DNA of 64,000 nt from Ramlibacter albus (GCF_014297445.1 NZ_JACORU010000004.1:186001-250000), one strand, 5' to 3'. Counted from the first letter of the stretch, positions 1-7,983 are shown. A program made the numbers and translations. Notes: generated from the letters alone by a model not told the origin.

Positions 1-353
1 ACAGCACCGCCATGCAGCACGATATCCCCCCGCATGCTCAATGCCAGCGGAATGACTTGTGAGTGCAGGAGGTAGTCCACCGTGCCGGCCGGGGTGGCAG
101 GGCTCCTTCGCGCCGTGAGCTCACGGCCCGCCGCATCGAGCGTGAATTCGGCGTAAGGCGGAAACTGGAGGAGGTAGCCGCCCGCCGGGCGGTAGATCGC
201 AGGCCACGCCGATCCGTCGGAATCCTTGCGCACGCGCAAGGGTTCGGAGCCGGGCGTGCTGATGTCGCCGGGCTCCTTCTCCTCGAACCAGATGTCCGCG
301 CAGCCGTCTCCCAGCCCCCCCCAGGAGACCAGGTGCCTAGTGGACAGCCGCAC
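1..353 (-). CDS. HprK-like lasso-cluster kinase, N-terminal part (partial, runs off window)
   Basis: Open frame on the minus strand that leaves the window at position 1, so only about 117 N-terminal residues are visible. The visible part ends in LLHSQVIPLALSMRGDIVLH, the segment that in HPr-kinase-like proteins comes just before the P-loop. The P-loop itself would lie outside the window. HprK homologues occur in lasso clusters such as paeninodin, where the kinase phosphorylates the precursor (known). I chose the GTG at 353-351 as start because the frame reads on from it and overlaps the precursor stop by 17 nt, the translational coupling seen elsewhere in this operon; a later start is possible. 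The frame crosses a run of eight G (plus-strand C at 315-322) in its first dozen codons. Kinase assignment is by resemblance and position and cannot be confirmed without the catalytic part. Confidence 0.6.
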   Translation of the reverse strand, partial: MRLSTRHLVSWGGLGDGCADIWFEEKEPGDISTPGSEPLRVRKDSDGSAWPAIYRPAGGYLLQFPPYAEFTLDAAGRELTARRSPATPAGTVDYLLHSQVIPLALSMRGDIVLHGGA

Positions 354-753
354 CGCCGAAGTCGCGAATGCCGAGCACCGCATAGTCGACCCGCTTGAAG
401 CCATCCGGGTCGGTCGAGACGGCATGCGGAACGATCGGCTCCACCTCGTCGGCCATCACGCCGAAGTGCGTGCCGGCCGATCCCGCGTGGGGCATGTACT
501 CGAACAGGTAGACCCCGAACCCGAGCCGGTGGTCGCCCACGCGCACGATGTTCTGCTTCACGCGCCGGTCGGATCGCAACTTGCCCCCGACGTCGGTGTT
601 CGGCCCGTTGGAGCCCGCAGTCAGCTCTGTGACGGCTCCATACAGCTTGAGCTTGGGCGCGCTGTATTCGCCCTTCGGGGCGGACACGGCTTCGCGCGCT
701 TCTTCAGGCTGCAAAGGTTCCGCTTTCGGTTGCAATTTGATGACGTCCTTCAT
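337..753 (-). CDS. Lasso peptide precursor fused to a peptidase S74 (self-cleaving chaperone) domain
   Basis: 138 aa. The ATG at 753 follows a strong AGGAGGTG ribosome site five bases upstream; an in-frame start at 852 lies inside the cyclase gene and is not needed. Residues 1-29 are an acidic leader. Residues 30-45 are YSAPKLKLYGAVTELT, an exact YxxPxLxxxGxxxxxT lasso leader signature (Y30, P33, L35, G39, T45). Cleavage after A46 would expose G47, and D54 would close an 8-residue Gly1-Asp8 ring (GSNGPNTD). From S61 the protein continues as a short S74 domain: SDRRVKQNIVRVGDHRLGFG, then HFGVMADEVE and KRVDYAVLGI. S61 and K66 have the Ser-x4-Lys spacing of the S74 self-cleavage dyad. Cleavage before S61 would leave the 14-residue core GSNGPNTDVGGKLR. 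The leader and domain are seen in the sequence; the two-sided release is inference. It sits directly between the cyclase and kinase genes. Confidence 0.85.
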   Translation of the reverse strand: MKDVIKLQPKAEPLQPEEAREAVSAPKGEYSAPKLKLYGAVTELTAGSNGPNTDVGGKLRSDRRVKQNIVRVGDHRLGFGVYLFEYMPHAGSAGTHFGVMADEVEPIVPHAVSTDPDGFKRVDYAVLGIRDFGGAAVH

Positions 754-799
754 TTTCACCTCCTGCGATGGTTTAAGGTAACGGATGGTCTCCGGAGCG

Positions 800-2647
800 T
801 CAAGCACGGGCCGCTGCCGCGGCAAGGATGCTGATGACACTGAAATCGACACAGATACTCGGGGATTGCTTCATCAGGTCGAGCGCGCGAGCGACGCCTC
901 GCGCGTCGATCCACTGTGCGTGCCCGCCATCGGCGCGTCGCTCGAGCTTCGCGGCCAGGGCCGGACGAAGGGTGTGAAGGACGCACGGAAAGGTGGCTTT
1001 GTCGGCACGCTCCAGGATGGCGTCCGGCAGCAGCCCCCGCATCGCGAGGCGGTGCACCGACTTCGGCAGGCCGTCCTTGACGCGCAGCCATTCCGGCATC
1101 GAAAAGGCCGTCTCGACGACCCTGCGGCTCCAGAAGGGCGAGCGGCGCTCCACGCCTGTCTGAGCCATCTGCAACTCCGTGATCTCGCGCCACCACAACC
1201 CGGCCGCGCAATCCAGCTTCTCGAGCAGGCGCGTGCGCACGACGTCGGCCCCTTCGCCGCTGCGGTCGGCACGCCGGGCCTTCGCTGCCAACTCGCGCAG
1301 GCGCGGTGCGACCCACTCGGCCTGCGGCAGGCCGCGGGTGAGCAGTTGTTTCAGCGGCCGCTTCAGGCGTTCGGGCCCCAAAGGCAGGAATCCGTGCCGC
1401 CCCAGCCGCGCCAGCGTGCACGCCCAGCCGTCACGGCGACTCTCGCTCGCCAGCAAAGCCGCGAGCTCGCGCCAGCGCCGCTCGCGCAGCGCTGTTGCCC
1501 TGTAGTCGGACACACCGGAAAGCCACTCGTCACCGCCGATGCCGGAGACCACGACGCGGCGCCCTCCGGCGCTGGATGCCGCATGCAGGGGAATCAGCAT
1601 GGCACCGTTCGGCATGGGCGGGAAGCTCCTGAAGGCCCTGGCGAAATCAAGGTACCAGTCGAGCGTGTATTCGCCCGGCCGGAATTGCTCGATGGGCGCC
1701 TGCAAGTGATCGCACAGCGCCTGCTGGTAAACGGATTCATCCGACTCGGCAGCGTCGAATTGCAGGGCCACGCCGTGGACGCCCGGTGCCTGAAGCTGCC
1801 CGGTACGGGAGAAGTGCACCAGGATCGAGAACAGGGCCGAAGAGTCGAGGCCGCCGCTCGCCTCGCACGCGATCGCGCTGTCGCTGCGGGACATCGCGTG
1901 AACGGCCTTGAACAGGACGTCGCGGTAGTGAGCGACATAGTCGGCGTCGTCCTTGTAGGCCAAGACGGGCGCGGACTCCGGCTCCCAGTACCGTCGCGGC
2001 GCCCACGAAGCGCCGTCGGTGGACACGGCGTGCGCCGGCGGAAGGCGCGACACGCCCGACCACAGCGTGCGCACTGCGGAACGCGGATCGAACACCGCCA
2101 TCTCGGCAAGTGCCTCTTCGTCGAGTTCCGAAGGCACCCCATGCAGCCGCAGCAAAGCGTGCACGTCGGACGCAAAGGCAAGCGTGCTACCGTTGCGCCA
2201 GTACACGAGTGGACGGTTGCCACAGCGGTCCCGCACGAGGAATGCCGTGCGGGCGCGGCCGTCCCAGAGGCAGAAGGAGAAGTCACCGGTCAGGTGATCG
2301 AGGCACTTTTCGCCCCAGGCTTCGTAGCTGGCGAGGACGAGCTCGGCGTCGCCTCCGGTGCGTGGCGTCACGTCGCGCGACCGCAGGCCCGCCCGAAGCT
2401 CTTCACGCTCGTCGAGACGACCGTCGAAGACGAGCACGCGCTGCCCATCCGCACTCGCCAGCGGCTGGCGTTCCCCGCGCGCCTCTCGCGTCGTATGGAA
2501 GGCACAGTGGGCAAGCCCCACCGGGCCGGCGACGAACTGGCTGGTGCCGTCGGGGCCCCTGTACGCCATGGCAGCGGTCATTGCCTGCAGCTGCGCCCCG
2601 TCCACGGGGCGGCCGTCGACGTGGATGATGCCCGCGATGCCGCTCAT
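800..2647 (-). CDS. Lasso peptide macrolactam synthetase (asparagine synthase-like, C protein)
   Basis: 615 aa, asparagine synthase B family. An N-terminal glutaminase-like domain (about 1-200) is followed by the ATP-pyrophosphatase domain with SGGLDS at residues 264-269 and SGIGGDEWLSG further on. The second residue is Ser, so the Cys nucleophile of true glutamine amidotransferases is absent, as expected for lasso cyclases, which adenylate the Asp/Glu side chain and let the core N-terminus attack it. The ATG at 2647 overlaps the upstream B2 stop (ATGA), and the precursor starts 46 nt downstream. A stand-alone asparagine synthetase is less likely given the B2 gene and a leader-motif precursor on either side. 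Confidence 0.9.
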   Translation of the reverse strand: MSGIAGIIHVDGRPVDGAQLQAMTAAMAYRGPDGTSQFVAGPVGLAHCAFHTTREARGERQPLASADGQRVLVFDGRLDEREELRAGLRSRDVTPRTGGDAELVLASYEAWGEKCLDHLTGDFSFCLWDGRARTAFLVRDRCGNRPLVYWRNGSTLAFASDVHALLRLHGVPSELDEEALAEMAVFDPRSAVRTLWSGVSRLPPAHAVSTDGASWAPRRYWEPESAPVLAYKDDADYVAHYRDVLFKAVHAMSRSDSAIACEASGGLDSSALFSILVHFSRTGQLQAPGVHGVALQFDAAESDESVYQQALCDHLQAPIEQFRPGEYTLDWYLDFARAFRSFPPMPNGAMLIPLHAASSAGGRRVVVSGIGGDEWLSGVSDYRATALRERRWRELAALLASESRRDGWACTLARLGRHGFLPLGPERLKRPLKQLLTRGLPQAEWVAPRLRELAAKARRADRSGEGADVVRTRLLEKLDCAAGLWWREITELQMAQTGVERRSPFWSRRVVETAFSMPEWLRVKDGLPKSVHRLAMRGLLPDAILERADKATFPCVLHTLRPALAAKLERRADGGHAQWIDARGVARALDLMKQSPSICVDFSVISILAAAAARA

Positions 2648-3102
2648 GGCTGCACCCCCGCAGCATCCCGCGGGGCGAACGCGGAGAACTCATGGCGGAC
2701 GCCGGGGGCGTCGTTGACGGGCTCGCCATCGAGCTCGATCCACGCATGCGCCCGGATGCCGCCGCGATCCGCCCGCACGCCGATGCGAAGCTGCGATTGC
2801 ACCCCACTGCGCCGCAGGAGCCAGTGCAGCAGGATCGAACGGGAGAGGCACCGGACCCGTACCAGCCCGTGCAGGCCGGCTATGTTGACCGCACGGCCGA
2901 TCTCCCGCACCACATCGCGGCTGGGAACCGCGCGCGCAACGCCGCCCCGCTCGATATGGGCCATGAGCCTGGCGTAACCGACCACCTTCACCAGCAGGGC
3001 TACGACAGGCAGCAGCAACGATGCGGCGGCGACCATGCACTGGCACCGCAGCCCGAGCGCCCGGAACTTCGCAAGCCTCGCGATGACGGTTTGCGCGTTC
3101 AT
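2644..3102 (-). CDS. Lasso peptide leader peptidase B2 (transglutaminase-like)
   Basis: 152 aa, Transglut_core3 family, the usual size for a stand-alone B2 protein. A hydrophobic segment lies near residues 23-43. The catalytic Cys is in VRVRCLSRSILL (C85), the His in IRAHAWIELDG (H119), and D131 is the likely third residue. B2 removes the leader after the conserved Thr-x step, freeing the N-terminus for cyclisation. I chose the ATG at 3102 because it overlaps the ABC transporter stop by ATGA; the frame is open further upstream, but only as a shadow of the transporter gene. There is no fused B1 (RRE) domain, so leader recognition must come from another gene. Confidence 0.88.
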   Translation of the reverse strand: MNAQTVIARLAKFRALGLRCQCMVAAASLLLPVVALLVKVVGYARLMAHIERGGVARAVPSRDVVREIGRAVNIAGLHGLVRVRCLSRSILLHWLLRRSGVQSQLRIGVRADRGGIRAHAWIELDGEPVNDAPGVRHEFSAFAPRDAAGVQP

Positions 3103-4808
3103 GCAGCAGCCGGCTCGCGGACCCGCTGCGCGCACGGCACCTCGGTGAGGGTTCCGGATTCGAGTCGGAAAACCCGGTCGGCCAATTGCAGCGTCGCAGG
3201 CCTGTGGGTGATGATCACGACGGTACGGCGGCGCCACGCGCGGCATGCGCGCACGAACGCTTCCTCCGCGGCCGGGTCGAACATGGAGGTGGCCTCGTCG
3301 AGGATGAGGATGGCCGGATCCTTCAGGAGCGCACGTGCCAATGCGATGCGCTGGCACTGCCCGCCGGAAAGCCGGATCCCGTCATCGCCGACGCGGGTGT
3401 CATAGCCTTGCGGCAGTTCCTGGATAAAGGCATGGGCCTGTGCCCTGGCCGCTGCGCGTTCGACATCGGCGTCGCTGGCGTCGGGGCTGCCCCAGCAGAT
3501 GTTCTCCCGCACCGTCGCGTTCGCCAGTTGCGTGCGCTGCGCGACGATGCCGACCTGCCGGCGGATGCTCGACAGCTCCATTGCGTGGATATTGTTGCCA
3601 TCGAACAGGATGGTCCCCGCGCTCGGCTCCACCAGCCTCATCAGCAGGTGGGCGAGCGTGCTCTTCCCGGCGCCGTTTTCGCCGATGATCGCCACGGTCT
3701 CGCCGGCGTTCACGCGCAGGTCCACGTCCACGAGCACAGGCTGCCTGCCACCGTAAGCGAACGAGAGCCCGTGGATGTCGATGGCGCCCCTCGCGCGCGG
3801 CATCTCGGCGCCCGCACCATATGGCTCGAGCGGCTGCTGCAGCAACGCATCGATCCGCCCGACCGTCGTGCCGATGTGACGTATCCGGTTGGCGATGTCC
3901 GTCAGGCTCGCGGCCGGCCGAGCGATCATCGCGGCGTACATCGCGAACGCCACGAGTTCCGCAGCCGGCGTGCGCACGCCATGCGCGGCCACCGCCCACA
4001 CGACAAGGACCAGGCCGACCGCCGCCAGCAGTTCGACGGCAACGGGCAACGTAGCATGCACCGACCGCTCGATCCGTGTCAGCCTGCTGATCTCCTCCAG
4101 CTTGGTTGCGTACCGGTTCGACTCGAGCTCTTCACGGCTGAAGCTCTTGACGACCGTAAGGAGCGACAGGCCGCTGTCCACCATGGAAACCGCGTCTTCC
4201 TCGGCCTGGCGCAGCCGGTCCGAGACGGGCCGCAGCTTGCGCCGCGTCAAGCGGAGGGCCAGCACGACCAGAGGAAAGCCTGCGGCGATGAGGAGCGTCG
4301 CCACCGGCTGGATGCGGGTCATCACCACGAGGCCGCCTGCCAACGTGAGGACGACCGGGACCACTTGCGGCAGCGTGTGGGACAGGAACGTCGAGAGCCG
4401 CGACACCTCGTCCATGAGCACGGAGAGGATCTCGCCTCGCCGGCGCTCGTGCACGTAGCTGACGGGGACACGCTGGAGGTGGCGGTAAAGCCGCAGCCGC
4501 ACCTGCGCAACGATGGACTCGCTAACCTGCGCGAGCAGGAGCGAGGCCGCGAGCTTGCATGCAATGTGCATCGCGACGAATCCGAGGATCACCCAGAGCA
4601 ATGCGCGGTCGATGCCGCCGGCTCCATCCAGGAGGCCGCCGGTGAGGTGGCCGAACAGCCACGGCAGCGAGAGCGCGAAGCCCGCCTGGGCCACCAGGAG
4701 CGCGGAGCTTCCGGCGATCTTCGTGCGCGACCGCCATGCAAGCGAGACCGTGGGCCCGAACCGGGGCAGCCGTGCCCAGGTGCCGATGCGCAGGGCCAGG
4801 CTTGTCAC
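3099..4808 (-). CDS. ABC exporter, fused permease and ATPase (lasso cluster D protein)
   Basis: 569 aa half-transporter. The N-terminal membrane domain (about residues 25-320, several hydrophobic spans) is followed by an ATPase with Walker A GENGAGKS, signature LSGGQ and Walker B ILILDEA. It is the usual D component of lasso clusters, exporting the mature peptide and often giving self-immunity. The start is GTG at 4808, overlapping the nucleotidyltransferase stop by four bases. There is no C39 peptidase domain, consistent with leader removal by B2 rather than by the exporter. Its substrate is inferred only from the operon. Confidence 0.88.
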   Translation of the reverse strand: MTSLALRIGTWARLPRFGPTVSLAWRSRTKIAGSSALLVAQAGFALSLPWLFGHLTGGLLDGAGGIDRALLWVILGFVAMHIACKLAASLLLAQVSESIVAQVRLRLYRHLQRVPVSYVHERRRGEILSVLMDEVSRLSTFLSHTLPQVVPVVLTLAGGLVVMTRIQPVATLLIAAGFPLVVLALRLTRRKLRPVSDRLRQAEEDAVSMVDSGLSLLTVVKSFSREELESNRYATKLEEISRLTRIERSVHATLPVAVELLAAVGLVLVVWAVAAHGVRTPAAELVAFAMYAAMIARPAASLTDIANRIRHIGTTVGRIDALLQQPLEPYGAGAEMPRARGAIDIHGLSFAYGGRQPVLVDVDLRVNAGETVAIIGENGAGKSTLAHLLMRLVEPSAGTILFDGNNIHAMELSSIRRQVGIVAQRTQLANATVRENICWGSPDASDADVERAAARAQAHAFIQELPQGYDTRVGDDGIRLSGGQCQRIALARALLKDPAILILDEATSMFDPAAEEAFVRACRAWRRRTVVIITHRPATLQLADRVFRLESGTLTEVPCAQRVREPAAA

Positions 4809-5989
4809 GTGGAAAGCCCCATCGTGCGACGCATCAGCGCCATGGCCATGCGGGCTGCGATTGCGCAGACTCGCCGCAGGCGGACGATGCGGTACATGAA
4901 CGGTGGGAGGCGGCCCGAGCGGTATTCACGTTCGGCCGGCCGCGTGGCCATCGCGGCGACAAGAGCCAGCCTCGAGCGCCAGGGCTTCGGAAGGGACAGC
5001 ATGAACCCGACGTCCCGGACCGGCGAGTCCTCCGTGAGCCTGGCCGGCGGATGCTCGAGCCTCGCGAGCCTGCGCTTCACGATCGCCTGTATGGCAACCG
5101 GAACCGGCTCAGCGGCTCCATAGATCGCGCCGACGACAGCCATGGCTGTCGATACTTCGGCCGTCGCGTCGTGTTCCTGCGCGAGTTGCCAGACCTTCTC
5201 CCACGCAAGCGGCCGATCGCTGAGCACCTTGATGTCCACGAGCCACTTGAGCCGGTCCCATCCGTGCTTGGAGCCATGCGCGCAGAGCAGGACGAATTCC
5301 AGCTCCGGCGACAGCCGCATGACGCGGCGGCCCATGAAGCGGTGCGGCCGGGCGTCGGCCCACAGTTCCTCGACGTCGATTGCGATCTCGGTGGTGTCCA
5401 CATCCCAATGAAGGTCGACGCAGATCCCGGTGCCGGCGGACCTGTAAAGGCACTCGTGCTGTGTTTCGAGCAGCGCGTCGCGCAGGTGCGCTTCCAGCGG
5501 CAGCATTTCCGTGAAGCCAAGGGAGTGGAGCAGCGACCGCGTACGCTCGACGCTCTCGCGCCGCACGAGGATGTCGAGGTCGTTCGACTGGCGCGCGAGT
5601 GCGCTGCCATAGACATCGGCGGAAAGCGCCGGACCCTTCACGAGGACGGCGTCGATCGAGGCCGCTTCGAACGCGACGAGCACGCGGCACAGCTGCCGCA
5701 CGTGCATCATCGCGACTGCGGCGAGGAACCGGCTCTCGGATGCGAGCTCCGCCTGGAGGGCCGGGGGCATCCCGGATCCGCAAGCCACGGCAAGCGGGAG
5801 CACGACCTGGTGCTGGATCGCGAGCCGGCCGATGCGCCGCCAACACAGCTCGCCCCGAGCCGGGCCGTCAGCGACGGCTTGCACACCAGTGGGCAGGCAC
5901 GCCGCAGCAAGCCAGCGAAATTCGCGAGAGAGCGAGTACTGCGATTGCATGAAAGTGTTTTTCGGACTTGGCGTAATGAGGGCCGTCAT
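4805..5989 (-). CDS. Nucleotidyltransferase-fold protein of the lasso cluster (NTP_transf_5)
   Basis: 394 aa, NTP_transf_5-like. The core motif KGPALSADVYG (near residues 117-127) is followed by SNDLDILV, with two acidic residues as in the polymerase-beta fold, and by DLHWDVDT further on. Members of this family sit beside lasso cyclases, for example padeN in the paeninodin cluster; their chemistry is poorly defined, so no reaction is claimed. It is the first gene of a run of overlapping genes to the precursor and kinase, so the operon promoter should lie in 5990-6048. The ATG at 5989 is used; a second ATG 13 codons in (5950) is possible, and neither has a strong ribosome site. Confidence 0.75.
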   Translation of the reverse strand: MTALITPSPKNTFMQSQYSLSREFRWLAAACLPTGVQAVADGPARGELCWRRIGRLAIQHQVVLPLAVACGSGMPPALQAELASESRFLAAVAMMHVRQLCRVLVAFEAASIDAVLVKGPALSADVYGSALARQSNDLDILVRRESVERTRSLLHSLGFTEMLPLEAHLRDALLETQHECLYRSAGTGICVDLHWDVDTTEIAIDVEELWADARPHRFMGRRVMRLSPELEFVLLCAHGSKHGWDRLKWLVDIKVLSDRPLAWEKVWQLAQEHDATAEVSTAMAVVGAIYGAAEPVPVAIQAIVKRRLARLEHPPARLTEDSPVRDVGFMLSLPKPWRSRLALVAAMATRPAEREYRSGRLPPFMYRIVRLRRVCAIAARMAMALMRRTMGLST

Positions 5990-6019
5990 GTCCCGAACAC
6001 ATGCTTTCGGAACGGAAGA

Positions 6020-6045
6020 TTTACGGCATCATGCATTTGCATGAC
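6020..6045. repeat. Near-repeat copy 1, candidate operator before the lasso operon
   Basis: A 26-nt block that recurs at 6592-6617 with 22 of 26 bases identical by hand alignment. This copy contains the perfect inverted repeat TCATGCATTTGCATGA (6029-6044). It lies about 30 bp upstream of the nucleotidyltransferase start, in the only gap before the long operon. A shared binding site for a cluster regulator is likely but unproven. Confidence 0.5.
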
Positions 6046-6048
6046 GTG

Positions 6049-6534
6049 TTACGTAATCGCCAGCCTGCCCGCCACACTCAGCATCCGTATCGAGATCACC
6101 GCCCCCAGCGCCAGCGAAATCTCGCACGCCGCCGTCGGCGCCTCGCGCAGCATCTCGTCGAACGAATCGCGGCTTAACTCCCACAGGAAAGTAGGCTCCA
6201 CCGCTTCCGCGGAAGCATTTCGCACGATGGTTGCGAAAAAGGTTCCCTCGCCGACGACCGCACCCGGCCCCAGCACCGCAAGCTGCAGCCGCTTGTTGTT
6301 GTCGGAGCGATAGATGCGCAGCATGCCCGACTCGACGAAGTACAGGCTGCGGTCGGAGGCGCCCTGGTTGATCAGCGCTTCCTGCGGTTGTACCGAGCGC
6401 GGCTCGAGATGGTGCGCAAGCGCGTCCCAGCACGACCTGTTCAACAGCGGCCCCACCGAGTCCTTGGAGCGGTTGCGCGTCACCGCGCTGATCAGGCCGT
6501 CCAGACGCACAGGCGCCGCATTCGCATACGACAT
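6049..6534 (-). CDS. Cyclic-nucleotide-binding domain protein without HTH
   Basis: 161 aa. It matches the N-terminal sensor half of Crp/Fnr regulators: INQGASDRSLYFVESGMLRI and VLGPGAVVGEGTFF are the beta-roll and phosphate-cassette-like stretches. The protein ends shortly after the dimerisation helix, and no helix-turn-helix follows. The stop is clean and the next gene is well ordered, so this looks like a real single-domain protein rather than an obvious frameshift. A GGAGGGG ribosome site precedes the ATG at 6534. It lies between a LuxR-type regulator and the lasso operon, so a signalling role in cluster control is plausible. Confidence 0.75.
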   Translation of the reverse strand: MSYANAAPVRLDGLISAVTRNRSKDSVGPLLNRSCWDALAHHLEPRSVQPQEALINQGASDRSLYFVESGMLRIYRSDNNKRLQLAVLGPGAVVGEGTFFATIVRNASAEAVEPTFLWELSRDSFDEMLREAPTAACEISLALGAVISIRMLSVAGRLAIT

Positions 6535-6591
6535 CTTCTTATTTCCCCTCCGGCGTTCTGCCGCCGCAGGGGATCGTCTGCAAATAAAGCG

Positions 6592-6617
6592 TTTAACGCA
6601 TCATGCGTTTGAATGAC
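6592..6617. repeat. Near-repeat copy 2, candidate operator
   Basis: Second copy of the 26-nt block at 6020-6045. It carries ACGCATCATGCGT (6596-6608), an imperfect palindrome, and lies about 58 bp upstream of the cyclic-nucleotide-binding gene and just after the LuxR-type gene. Having one copy ahead of each of two cluster transcription units suggests common regulation. Confidence 0.5.
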
Positions 6618-6627
6618 AGGGTTGCAA

Positions 6628-7833
6628 TTACCGGTGGCGCGAGGACGGTTGCGAAACCGAGAACCCGTCCGCGTCGCCGAACGTGCTGGCGCCGAAACTG
6701 CTCGCACCGAACGATGCGATCAACTCCTTCTGCGTGTGGTGGCCCGTCTTCTCCAGGATGGCCATGATCTGGCTGCGCACAGTGTTCACCGATGCGTTGC
6801 GCGCACGCGCGATCAGCTTCGCGGTGTGTCCGCGCAGCAGGCCGGCGAGGACTTCGTTCTCCGCGCGGGTCAGCGTGCTCGTGGCCGCCGCGAGCAAGCC
6901 GTTGGCCGCGGTATTCATCGACGATCCGCGCTCCTCCATCACCATCAGGATCAGCGGCGTGCCGGCCAGGCTCGGCTGGATGGTGCTGACGGGTGTGAGG
7001 TGCACTTTCCATTGCCGCCCCGCCTCGGACGTGGCGAGCAGCGCGGTCGGCACGGAGGTGTGGTGGACTTCGGCCAAAGCGGCCTGCCAGGAGTCCTGCA
7101 GGTAGGTGTCCGCGAAGCGCGCGCGGCCGGCCGAGACCTTCATGTCCAGCGCGTGCATCGCTTCCTCCAGGGCGCCGTTGCGCTCGAGGCAGCGGCCCGC
7201 GTTGTCGGTGAGCATGCAGGGCAGCGGCAGCATGTTCAGCAGGCGCGCCGGCGACGCGGCCCACGCATAGGTACCGAGCTTCGTGCGGACGCGCGATGCG
7301 CGCGCGACGTGCGGCAGCACGTGGGCGAGGGTGTCACCCGCGGACGCGCCGAAAGGCAGGCGCTCGCGTGAGCGCAGCTGCACCAGGACGGCGGTGGTCG
7401 AGGCGTCGCAGGAGACAACGCCCGCGACGGCGCCGCCGAAGCCGTCGCCGCCTAGGAACGCTTTGGCGAACGCCTGGCCGCCCAGGAAGCCGGCATCCAG
7501 ACCGCCCTCGGTGCCGAAGATGCGCCCCGCGGGGCTCGGCTGCAGGGACGAGAGCGACAGGTCGACGTCGTCCCATCGATGCAGCCACTTCTCGTCGGCC
7601 ACGGCCTCGCCGGGGCGCGAATCGTACGCCGCGATGTCGGCGACCCAGCCGGTGTCGGTGGCGATCAGCAGCAGCTGCGTGCAGTCCGCGCCCGACATGT
7701 CGCCGAGCAGGCGCAGCGACTCCCGCAGCCGTTCCGGTTCCTCGATCGAGCCGTACAGCGAAGCCACGAGCACCAGGATCCAGTCCGGATCCGGCTCACG
7801 GCAATGCAGCGGCGCGCCTGCGGCGATGCCCAT
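6628..7833 (-). CDS. LuxR-family transcriptional regulator
   Basis: 401 aa. The C-terminal helix-turn-helix reads LTRAENEVLAGLLRGHTAKL then ASVNTVRSQIMAILEKTG (about residues 325-385), a GerE/LuxR-type DNA-binding domain. The long N-terminal part is not a receiver domain. A PAS-like stretch near residues 205-300 (LPLPCMLTDNAGRCLERNGA) may be sensory, and the ligand is unknown. After the HTH there is a short tail with SFGAS-type repeats. The ATG at 7833 was preferred over an upstream start because of a GAAGGG site just before it and because the extra 42 residues look non-coding. Its position at the head of the lasso region makes it the best candidate pathway regulator. Confidence 0.82.
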   Translation of the reverse strand: MGIAAGAPLHCREPDPDWILVLVASLYGSIEEPERLRESLRLLGDMSGADCTQLLLIATDTGWVADIAAYDSRPGEAVADEKWLHRWDDVDLSLSSLQPSPAGRIFGTEGGLDAGFLGGQAFAKAFLGGDGFGGAVAGVVSCDASTTAVLVQLRSRERLPFGASAGDTLAHVLPHVARASRVRTKLGTYAWAASPARLLNMLPLPCMLTDNAGRCLERNGALEEAMHALDMKVSAGRARFADTYLQDSWQAALAEVHHTSVPTALLATSEAGRQWKVHLTPVSTIQPSLAGTPLILMVMEERGSSMNTAANGLLAAATSTLTRAENEVLAGLLRGHTAKLIARARNASVNTVRSQIMAILEKTGHHTQKELIASFGASSFGASTFGDADGFSVSQPSSRHR

Positions 7834-7983
7834 CTCTGACCCTTCTCCTGTTCGCTCTTGTGTGAAAGAGCAACAAATTGTTTTCGGACATCCTACGAAT
7901 GCCCTATGCGGAACGCAACAACTCCCCGATAGGTGGCGTCTCCCCCGCGCAACTTGCAACAGGTTACAAATAAGAGGTCAGGT

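Noticed and set aside
337..753. Prophage tail-fibre gene, suggested by the S74 domain.
   Set aside because: No other phage gene is present, the protein is only 138 aa, and it carries a lasso leader inside a lasso operon.
785..2977. Plus-strand open frame of 730 codons opposite the lasso cyclase.
   Set aside because: Low-complexity, no domain; the minus strand has SGGLDS and coupled neighbours.
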